Below are positions 55,202 through 64,000 of a stretch of DNA of 64,000 nt, piece after piece. The stretch is from the NCBI GenBank assembly GCA_023525975.1, contig CM042029.1, positions 67,489,429-67,553,428 on the forward strand, written 5' to 3'. Source of the DNA: Smallanthus sonchifolius. Its lineage: Eukaryota > Streptophyta > Magnoliopsida > Asterales > Asteraceae. Positions within the stretch are counted from its first letter, which is position 1; each line of letters opens with the position of its first letter. The notes beneath the pieces were generated by a model. It did not search any database, had not been told where the DNA came from, and saw nothing but the letters and a program-made list of their open reading frames with translations. Position numbers and translations under genes: made by a program.

Positions 55202-58200
55202 ATGGCGGAACGTGGAAGACGTGTTCATCGACATGATTGTAGAAACGCCGACCAAGGCAACGAAGACTATCGACACGACCCACGTGACATCGACGAGATT
55301 GCACGCTTACAACAACGGATCCGGGATCTCGAGTTGCAGCATGAACCTCGTGGTGATGAGGACACCGAAACCGACCCTAGCATCTGGGATGATGGGGCCG
55401 AGTATCAAAACCCGTTTGGGAGGCACCAATAGGGGAACTTCTTTGAACGGGAACACCAACCAGACCCTCTACGTAACTTAGGGATCAGAATTGAGGTACC
55501 CGAGTTTGACGGCAGAGTCCAACCCGACGAGTTTCTTGACTGGCTTCACACGGTCGAGAGAATTTTTGACCTCCGCGACATCCCCGACAGGTACAAAGTT
55601 AAACTTGTGGCTATAAAACTGCGTAAGTATGCTTCGTTGTGGTGGGAGCACGTAAAGAAAAACGAGCTCAAGAAGGACGATCTAGGGTTACCACTTGGGA
55701 AAAGATGCGGAAACTATTACGTGAAATTTTTTTACCCCCTAACTATCGACAAGAAGCTTTCTTGGATTATCATAACCTCTCCCAACGGTCATCAACCATT
55801 AAGGAATTAATTGCTGATTTTGACAGGTTAAGAATGCGTTGTGGCGCCGAAGAGGAAGAAGAACAGGTCATTGCTCGTTTCTTTACCCGAAATCGCTGAT
55901 GTGGTCCCATTACAGCCCTATTAGACTTTTGACGATGTTTGCCAATTGTCATTAAAGGTCGAAAAGCAACTCAAAGCGAAAAGTAAACTCCCAACCGTTA
56001 AGTCCAGTCCCTTTAAACCCGAGACATCCCGGACCCCTTTCAAAACTGAGACGTCCAGCAGCCGCCTCGGTCCTGCCAAAACCGAGGCTTCTTCCACTGC
56101 CTCCCTCAGGGCTTCCCGTGCACCTAGATGGTTTAAATGTGGGGGACTCGGGCACTTTGCCACGGATTGTGCTAATACACAATTGGTGACACTCACCAAA
56201 GACCTACCCCCCGTGTACGACACTGAGGATGATCAAACAAAAACAAGCTGAAATTGTTTACCTGGATAAGGGTGAAGCCCTAGTCGTTCAACGTGTACTT
56301 AGTGCAGCACCGACCCGAACCGTTAATGACACCCTTTGGCTTCGCAACATCTTCCGCGCTCGATGCACGGCTAAAGGTAAAATCTGCACTATTATTATTG
56401 ATGGGGGTAGCTGCGAAAATATGGTCGCGACAACTATGGTCGACAAACTCGGTTTAAAGCCCGAACCTCATCCCGACCCCTATCGGTTAACATGGCTTAA
56501 AAAGGGAAACGTGGTAAAAGTAAACCAACGGTGCTTGGTCCAATTCAGCATCGGGAACCGCTATTCCGACGAGGTGTGGTGTGAGGTTCGGAGTTTCCAT
56601 GGGTTGGCATCCTTCTACCGCCGATTTATCCAAAACTTTAGCGCAATTGTGGCCCTATTACCGACTGCTTGAAAGGAAATTCCTTTCGTTGGACTTCTGC
56701 AGCTACAAAAGCTTTCGACGAACTCAAACGATGTGTGACTCAAGCCCCTGTCCTTGCACTACCCAATTTTCAGATTACTTTTCAGGTGGAATGTGATGCA
56801 TCGGGTTCCGGGATCGAGGGAGTCCTTAGTCAAGAGGGCCGTCCTATAGCTTTTTCAGTGAAAAGCTTAGTGAGGCTAAACAGAAATTTAGTATCTATGA
56901 TAAAGAATTTTATGCCATCGTACGCAGTTTGGAATATTGGTGTCACTACCTCCTTCATACAGAATTTATTCTTTTCTCGGATCATCAAGCCCTTCGGTTT
57001 ATTCAGGGTCAACTTAAGCTCAACCCCCGACATGCTAAATGGGTCGAGTTTTTACAAGAGTATTCTTTTGTCGTTCGGCACAAATCCGGGGCTACCAACA
57101 CTGTAGCCGATGCCTTGAGTAGGCGGCGAGCTCTTCTTACATCGCTTCAAGTTCGGGTGGAGTGGTTCGATTACTTTTGTACTTTGTACTCGGATGATCC
57201 GGATTTTGCAACATTATGGGAGGCGTGTCGAATAGGCACAACGAATGGACATTCTCTGCAGGATGGATTCTTGTTCAAAGGAACGCGGTTGTGTGCTCCC
57301 AAGTGTTCGTTACGGGATGCTATTATTCTTGAGGGGCACCAGGGAGCTTTAGCAGGTCACTTTGGGAGAGATAAAACTCTCCAATTGATTAAGGAACGAT
57401 TTTTTTGGCCGAAGATGAGTGTTGACGTTACTCGCATTGTGGACAGGTGTCGTACGTGCCACATTGCAAAGACTCATCATACAAATGCGGGCCTTTACAC
57501 CCCATTGCCGGTCCCCGATGGCCCATGGTAGGACGTCAGCCTTGATTTTGTCGTAGGTCTCCCGCTAACACAGCGCAAGAAGGATTCTGTTATGGTAGTA
57601 GTCGATCATTTCTCTAAGATGCCCCATTTCGTTCCATGTGCTAAGACTTATGATGCAAGTCAAGTCGCCCGCTTATATTTTGAAGAAATTGTACGCCTAC
57701 ATGGTATTCCTAAGTCCTTGACATCGGATCGGGATGTCAAGTTTGTAGGCCATTTTTGGCGGACATTATGGAGGAAACTAGGGTCCCGCCTTAATTTTAG
57801 CAGTGCTCACCATCCCCAGAGTGATGGTCAAACCGAGGTTACTAATAGGAGTCTGGGAAATTTATTGCGCAGTTTGGTTGGTACTAACCCAAAACAGTGG
57901 GATCTCGTTTTGCCTCAAGCGGAGTTCGCTTATAATAGGTCCTCACATCGTTCTACGGGTATGAGTCTGTTTTTGGTCGTGTACGGCCGAAATCCATTTA
58001 CACCTCTGGATCTTGCTACTCTCCCCGCGGTTGAGCACTACAGTACCGAAGGTGATGATAGGGCTACCCAAATTAAACTCTTTCATGAACAGGTACGCGA
58101 CAAGATTGTCAATAACATCGTTTATCAAAGAAGAGCTAATGTGAAGCGCAAAAAAGTAGTCTTTCATGAAGGAGATCTTGTGTGGGTGCACCTTAGCAAG

Positions 58201-58404
58201 GACCGTTTTCCGGGTGGAAAAGCAAGCAAACTACAGCCCCGGGCGGATGGACCTTTTAAAGTGTTGGAACGCATTAATGACAACGCTTACAAGATCGACT
58301 TGCCTGGTCATTATAATGTGTCTGCCACTTTCAATGTTGCCGATCTTTCAGCATTTGTTCCGGAGCTGGATGATCCCCTTGACTCGAGGACGAGTCCTTC
58401 CTAA
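55202..58404 (+). pseudogene. Gypsy gag-pol, reverse-transcriptase core missing
   Basis: ATG 55202 opens a gag with an Arg-rich start and the core VPEFDGRVQPDEFLDWL ... VKLVAIKL ... WW. The zinc knuckle has lost its first Cys (WFKCGGLGHFATDC). Protease follows with the lineage-type active site IIDGGSCEN. At about 56585 the frame jumps from the protease tail straight to ASFYRRFIQNFS, so the RT palm and fingers, including the catalytic YxDD, are deleted. RNase H (VECDASGSGI) and integrase follow; the integrase HHCC ends CRTCH, and its core shows SLDFV, SDRDVKF and QSDGQTEV. A TAG at 57529-57531 lies just before the integrase core, with several gag frameshifts. The C-terminus ends with no chromodomain visible. 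Non-functional alone. Confidence 0.9.
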
Positions 58405-58415
58405 GAGGGGGAGAA

Positions 58416-58773
58416 TGATGCAGTCGGGATTGACCCAAGCAGCGGCCCAGGTCGTGGCCCAATCCACAGCAGCTCCGACCCAGTTGTGAGCCCAATTGAA
58501 GACCCGGGCTGAGCCTGTTCGGCGCTGACTTGGACTGCAAGCTGGGATTTATTTTATCTATTTATTATTATTATTATTATTATTTGATTAGAATTGGGGT
58601 TTTGATTCAGTTTCCTTTTTTTTGTTTATTGCCTAAAGTCATGGCTAGGTTTAGGCTTCAAGTACATATGTTTTTTCTGCTTATGAACTCAGTTTTGGGT
58701 TATTATTTCTGAATAGAATTACCCAGATTGTTCTTGTGATTGTTTGATCCAACGTGACTGCAATATTGCATCA
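58416..58773 (+). repeat. Gypsy 3' LTR
   Basis: 358 bp; extra ATT triplets at about 58564-58584 relative to the 5' copy. Confidence 0.9.
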
Positions 58774-59298
58774 GTATGCCCAAGCGTGTTAATGTCAGGT
58801 CCATAAACCTGTTTAACTCCTTTGTTTTGAAAAAGTCAAAATTTTGACTTATTCTTGGGTCAACAGAACTTTATAGTTTTGATAATGTTTTGTTTATAAG
58901 CTTTGATAAACCACATGTTTTGAACAGAGATTAATCGTCACTGTTAAAATTTATGTACTTGTGCTCTTCAATTTAAGGATGAAATTTTGATGAAGGTAAG
59001 AGTTCACATTCAAACCGGATCACAATTTGAAATTGTTAGAAACCTGTTTGGGTGAAACGAGTCCCAATCTGATCTGACCCGTTAGTTTGAAATTTGGTTC
59101 GAGATATTTTCGTCGAAACATGTTAAAACATCCAAAACCTGTTTCAAACTAATCCGGTTTCCCCCCTTATAAAACCTGGTTTCTAACTCTGATCTGGTTT
59201 AGCCCAATCCGGTTCTGACTTTCTTTAACTTGATCCGAACCGGCTTCTAGACCCATCCAGTTTTACTAAAAAAAAATCTGGTTTTGTGCACCTGTAGT
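58774..59298. other. Unassigned; palindrome AAGTCAAAATTTTGACTT
   Basis: A perfect 18-bp palindrome lies at about 58847-58864. CCGGTTT-rich words at 59090-59280 resemble hAT subterminal sequence. No gene. Confidence 0.4.
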
Positions 59299-60700
59299 TA
59301 GAGGTGTTCAAAAAGACCGGTATGGGCCTGTGAACCGCGTTCAAACCCAAACCCAGCCCAACCAGGTGACCAAACCGACTTGAGCCAACCCGGTCTTGAA
59401 CCCGAGTCGGCCCATAGGTTTAAGATAGGGTTCTGACTTGTTTAAAACCTCCAACTTAAAACCCGACCCGAGTCGGTCCCTCTACCCAAACCGACCTCCG
59501 ACCTGACCCGAGTTGGTTCACCACACCCGAGTCGGTTTGAAACCGACTTCCGTAAAAATAAGAGAGCCACCGTTATTATAGCCGTTAGAAGCACTTTTTG
59601 ACCGTCTTTTTTTTGTTTTTGTTTTGTTTTTACCATTTTGCCCCTTCGTTAATATAAATAGGTATTGATTGTGTTGGTTGAATCACACAATTCTCTACTC
59701 TTTTCAATCTAAAAAAACGCTCAATATTCTCAAACCCGTTAAAAAAACGCTTTCAAAAATTCAAAATGGCTTCCGAAAGTGCACATTCTACCCCCGAAGT
59801 CGGTTACTCTACTTGGATCACGGCTGAGAAAGTTATTGCCACAACTAGGAACCGAAATATTTGGAAACATTATGATTTGTGTGAGATGTCAAGCAGCTCG
59901 ATGAAAGCTCGTTGCAAGCTGTGTGGTCACTTTTTTGGCAAAGATAATAACACGACTTTGAAAAACGACATAACCCGAAGCTATTGTAGTGTGTTGAAGG
60001 CTCAAGCGGCGGCGAGTGGTCAAACAACTATGTCAAACGACGGTAAAATTTTTATTTACAACATTGATGCGGTTCAGAAGAGGATGACACATTTTGTGGG
60101 TCAAGTGAGTTTTCCGTTCAAGCACTTCGACAACGAGCGTTTGACTCGACTTATTCAAGAAACGCTCCAACATCGCTACACTCATATGTTACCCTTAGAC
60201 GTGATTGATTAAAAATGTGGAAGAAAGCTAAAAATGAATTAAATTTAGGATTTGAAAGTTAAATACCGGTGTTAACTTAACTTGTGATGTTTGGTCGGCT
60301 CACTACGGTTCACCGGATTCGTACCTTTGCATTACCACCCATTGGGTAAATCCCTAAACGTGGAAAATGATGAAGCGTACGCTTGCGTTTGAATTGATCG
60401 GATATACCCACACGGTGACAGTTTATTTTATATTCTAGACAGGGTAACTAGAAAACAAACTATTTTCATGTCGTTTCATTACGCCTAAAATATTGAGTAG
60501 CGAGCGGTAAACCAACTTATTTTAAAATATAACCTGGCTTGCAATGATAGTTTTTTCTATAGTCGATGTGCTGCACATATAATCAACTTGATCGTGCAAG
60601 ATGGTCAATCGAATTGCAAATATAAAAGATGCTTTTAAACAAATGTTATGTGATTGTTTTAGTGTGAAAGCCTCAAAATACCCTCATGTGCATGGCACGT
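59299..60700 (+). mobile_element. hAT transposon relic
   Basis: Starts TAGAGGTGTTCAAAAAGACC with CGGTCT/CCCGAGTCGG-rich subterminal repeats (59320-59540), a CATAAATA-type promoter region and then a transposase start at 59766. The right terminus is not visible, so the end is approximate. Confidence 0.6.
59766..60660 (+). pseudogene. hAT transposase, N-terminal part with BED finger (broken)
   Basis: ATG 59766 begins a 148-codon frame with a BED-type zinc finger: IWKHYDLCEMSSSSMKARCK, CKLCGHFF, then TTLKNDITRSYC, where the usual zinc-binding His (LKNHI) is Asp. The frame continues IDAVQKRMTHFVGQVSFPF ... TRLIQETLQ and stops at 60212. Past the stop, other frames carry further transposase words (LTCDVWSAHYGSPDSYLCIT, then AAHIINLIVQDG near 60580), giving a chain of stops and shifts. 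The C-terminal dimerisation domain is absent. DNA-binding role known for the family; inactive here. Confidence 0.82.
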
Positions 60701-61132
60701 GACACGGTAAAATTTAACAGTCGTGAGGCCTAATTGAAGAAATAATCTTGATTAAAGATAATTATTAATATTAATTTATTAATTGGCTGGTTGAATTCGT
60801 ATTAGACTATGAGTGAGTTTGTTTATTTAATTGAATTTGAGTTGAGTTAAAATTAGTATAGGGTTTATTATAAATAGATGATTATGGTTCTGTAAAATGT
60901 GAGTTGAGTTTTATTAATAAAAAGTCAATTTTGAGATCAAAGTTCGTGTGTTTGGGGCCTGATTTCCAACACTAATGACGTAATATGTAAGAAGTTTTAA
61001 ACATAAATAACATACACTGTAATTTTCTTAGTTAGGAGAAAGTATACTAAAATATGAATAATAGTTAAAAAAAAAACGTAATTTGTAATTTGTTTTTTAT
61101 TAAAAGTTCCTCGAAAGTCTAAAATACCATTT
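60700..61132. other. Unassigned AT-rich sequence
   Basis: Nothing recognisable. It directly abuts the truncated 5' end of NLR copy 4. Confidence 0.5.
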
Positions 61133-63643
61133 TTAACTGCAACGACAATCCTTCATCAATCACCCCTCAATTATATGTGAAAGGCCTCAATTCCGACTTC
61201 TCTATGAACAGCTGGGCACCATGATCCAAACACTTTTCATCGACCAACACAAAGACATACATTAGCACGAAAAAGTTGATGATCTGAAGAAAAGATTCAC
61301 ATACGCAGCAGAAGAGGTACAATATACTGTCGATCTGTTTCTATCCCGTGCTTACATGATCAATAATGTGCGTTTCCTTATATATGGGGACTTTAAATGC
61401 TTCCTAAATCTTGATGATGTTATGAGATCATTCAAATCTGTCGAGGAGGAATTCATGAGTATGAGAATCGATAGCACGGAGATGGATTCTTCTCGAGGAA
61501 CTAAAAGAAGGCTAAACCAATCTGCTGCTGCTCAAAGAAATTCACTAGGATCAAAGAAATTACTAGATGAATTCATTGTGGGGATTGATCGTGATTTTGA
61601 GCAGATAAGAGACAAACTTGTGGAAGATCAAAAGAAGGTAGATGTTGTCTCTGTTGTTGGTATGGGCGGAATAGGCAAGACTACCCTCGCCACCAAACTA
61701 TTCAATGATGCTTATGTTAAGCATCATTTCTATCTCCACGCATGGGTCACTGTCTCCCAAACATATGATAAGCGGGATGTGTTGTTTTAAATTCTCGCAT
61801 CCATGGGTGTTAATTTAGATCTTGAAAACGCTAGTGACTCTCGACTTCGTGAATTGGTGCACAAACACCTAATGGGTAAGAGATATTTGATTGTAATTGA
61901 TGATATCTGCACACGGAAACATGGGATGACCTGAAATTATTTTTCCCCCATGACAACAATGGAAGTCGAATTCTGCTCACGAGTCGCCTCATTGAAGTTG
62001 CTAAGCATGCAAATTCAGATGGATTCATTCATCACTTAGGATATTTGAACAAAGAAAAAAGCTGGAAATTGTTGTGTCAGAAGGTGTTCCATGGCAATGA
62101 GTGCCCTGAATGGTCAATTAAACCTGGTATGCAAATAGTAGAAAGTTGTCATGGATTACCACTTGCGGTGGTCATCATTGCAGGAGTTCTAGCAAAAGAA
62201 TCATGGAGTAAGACATTGTGGCTGGAAATTTCTTATAGGACCGGTTCATACATTGTTAGTGACCAGAACGGATGCCTGGATACATTAGCTTTAAGTTACA
62301 ATCATCTTCCTCTTCACTTGAGAGATTGCTTTCTTTATCTTGGTGGCTTCCCAGAAGACCACAAGTTTCAGGTACAAAGGTTGATCTGGTTATGGGTTGC
62401 TGAGGGATTCATTCAACAAGCTGGAAATGGAAGCTTGGAGGATATTGCAGAGGATTACCTGATGGATCTAATTGACCGAAATCTTATAATTGTATTAGAA
62501 AGAAAGAAGTCTAATGGAGCTATCAAATCTTGTAAAATACATGATCTTGTTAGGGAGCTATGCTTGAAAAAAACCAATGAAGAAGGATTCATACATAAAA
62601 TAGAACCATTGTCCTCTCAGTTTTCTGATGATATTACCACACCACCATATAAGCCTGTCCATATGTTCATTAATAAAGATATCTCCATTGTAGACTTTGC
62701 TCATCTGTCCTTCCAAAACCTTCGATCGATTTTGTGCTTTAGTTATTTGAGATCCTTGAGTGATAACACTGCACAATATTGGTGTTCCTTTATGCTACTT
62801 AGGGTGTTAGATCTACAAAGTTGTAGATTGAATGATTTTCCCAAAAGCTTGGAATTGTTAGTTCACTTGAGGTATATTGTAATTTGGAATTCATCAGCAG
62901 ATTTCCCATCTTCAATATGCTATTTATGGAGTCTTCGAACCCTCATTTATATTACTAGACTTAAGAAGATAGTTTTACCCAGTAACATATCAAATTTGGT
63001 GAATCTGAGGCATATGTGGAGTTATTTTCCTCCTATGAACACAATGGAAGTTCGGAAGTCCAGTATGCCATTTTTTCTTCCTTCCAATGAAAAACCAATG
63101 ATTTTGCAAACTATTTCAAATGTGGAGCTAAGAGATGGGGTAGACTATCTTCAGAAGTATTTTCCCTACATTAAGGAACTTACATGTAAAACTTACTTAG
63201 ATGAGGAAAATGACTTCAAATATCTCACCTACCTTGAAAAGCTCAAATTAATTGGCCTACCCAGAAGAATGAAATCAACTATGCATGATTGTCCCAAAGG
63301 TGAGCCTAAGAATCACATTACATTCCCCGCAACATTGAAAACACTTACACTAGATTTGTGTCGTCTACCGTGGAGTGATATGTCAATCATTCAGTCATTA
63401 CCTAATCTTGAGGTTCTAAAACTAAGACGTCGTGCCTTTGACGGGAACCACTGGAACACATATGAACAAGAGTTTCGGCAGCTGAAATTCTTGAGGCTTG
63501 AGGTCTTATATATCAAACTGTGGGAAGTGTATAGTACTAGCTTCCCATGTCTCAAACAATTAGAAATTTTCAGTTGCAAAGATCTTGAAGAGATCCCTCT
63601 TGAAATTGGGGACATACCCAGTGGCGTACCTAGCATATGCTAG
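61133..63643 (+). pseudogene. CC-NB-LRR pseudogene, copy 4
   Basis: Homology to the other NLRs starts within the coiled coil at about 61133; the start codon and roughly the first 18 codons are missing. A TAG near 61263-61265 stops the CC domain. From 61266 to 61790 the frame holds the P-loop GMGGIGKTT and RNBS-A, then ends at a TAA (61788-61790) where copy 2 has a Gln codon. A 1-bp deletion in the kinase-2 DDIW codons (about 61910) shifts the frame. The remainder, 62045-63618, is open: GLPL, RNBS-D CFLYLGGFPED, IHD in place of MHD, and LRRs. At 63619 a hAT-like element is inserted, which supplies the stop at 63643. LRR divergence from copy 2 is greater than that of copy 1. Confidence 0.93.
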
Positions 63644-64000
63644 GTGGGTCGGCCGACCCCGATAGAATTTTTTTTCTGTTTGTTATATATGCGACATAAT
63701 CTCGACCGACCCCAATGAAATTTTGATACCGACCCCCATAAAATTTTGATCGACCCCCAAACGAATTATTTTTTAACACTGACCCCAAGAAAATTTAATT
63801 TTTAAACCGACCCCCATTTAAACTAATAACTTAATTGGACATTTGGAATAAACGAGACTAAAAACTTAGTCATTTAAACAATTAAACTCACATTTAATTA
63901 ACTCATTACCCATTTAGACAATTAAGCCCACGTTTAGTTAACCAACTACCCATTTAAAATTTTAAAAGATTTAACCTGATAAAAAAGTAGTGGCAATTCT
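63619..64000 (+). mobile_element. hAT-like element, left end only
   Basis: Begins CAGTGGCGTACCTAGC, a typical hAT end and similar to CATTGGCGTACCC at 48384. It continues with GACCCC-rich subterminal words and runs out of the window, so its right end and target duplication (expected GACATACC) are not seen. Confidence 0.7.

Larger units (their letters stand above)
54827..58773 (+). mobile_element. Ty3/Gypsy retrotransposon with internal deletion
   Basis: LTRs at 54827-55174 and 58416-58773 begin TGATGCAGTC and end TTGCATC(C/A). Flanks GTATA (54822-54826) and GTATG (58774-58778) match at 4 of 5. A primer-binding site TTGGTATCAGAGC follows the 5' LTR, and a polypurine tract (AAGAGGGGGAGAA) precedes the 3' LTR. 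LTRs differ by several substitutions and a longer ATT run in the right one (348 vs 358 bp), so the insertion is older than the chromovirus at 19936. Confidence 0.92.

Overview
The window looks like nuclear DNA of a eudicot plant, possibly a daisy-family species. That guess is weak and rests only on the mix of repeats and the NLR type. It is AT-rich and repeat-dense. It holds an intronless CC-NB-LRR (NLR) gene cluster broken up by several layers of transposable elements. All functional calls come from reading the translated sequence; no database was searched.

NLR cluster: four related members lie on the plus strand. Copy 2 (33773-36418, 881 codons) is the only intact one. Copy 1 (773-3425), copy 3 (49665-52665) and copy 4 (61133-63643) are pseudogenes with different lesions. 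Behind copies 1 and 2 lie remnants of an intron-containing ROP/RAC small GTPase gene with splice sites still visible. The duplicated unit therefore seems to have been NLR plus ROP plus flanking sequence, including a hAT-type MITE that was already in place before duplication.

Region by region: 1-6.9 kb, NLR copy 1, ROP remnant, an LTR-like insertion and a hAT MITE. 7.4-16.2 kb, a candidate Helitron carrying exon-like fragments, invaded by a decayed Copia element (10207-15223) that itself carries a MITE. 16.8-17.7 kb, hAT transposase relic. 17.7-31.2 kb, LTR relics that host a full-length Ty3/Gypsy chromovirus (19936-29576) with an intact 1529-codon polyprotein, two 2278-bp LTRs I could not tell apart by eye, and a perfect 5-bp target duplication. 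32.5 kb, Tourist-like MITE. 33.8-38.6 kb, the intact NLR and a second ROP remnant. 38.8-45.2 kb, a gag-only Copia fragment split by a 4.2-kb solo LTR. 45.4-46.8 kb, a Mutator-like element carrying a D-type cyclin exon (Pack-MULE). 48.0-49.4 kb, nested hAT MITEs. 49.7-52.7 kb, NLR copy 3 with three insertions. 53.4-54.7 kb, LINE 3' end. 54.8-58.8 kb, a Gypsy element lacking most of its reverse transcriptase. 59.3-60.7 kb, hAT transposase relic. 61.1-63.6 kb, NLR copy 4, ended by another hAT-like terminus that leaves the window.

The least expected signals are short-range architectures inside the LTRs: seven W-box cores (TTGAC[C/T]) at exact 10-bp steps (42698-42763); an array of 18-bp hairpins whose stems differ by compensatory changes and several of which carry a C(TTCG)G loop (21386-21628, repeated at 28749-28991); and other palindromic-word arrays in unrelated LTR-like sequences (20431, 30829, 38091, 17985). 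No rRNA, CRISPR array or bacterial feature was seen.
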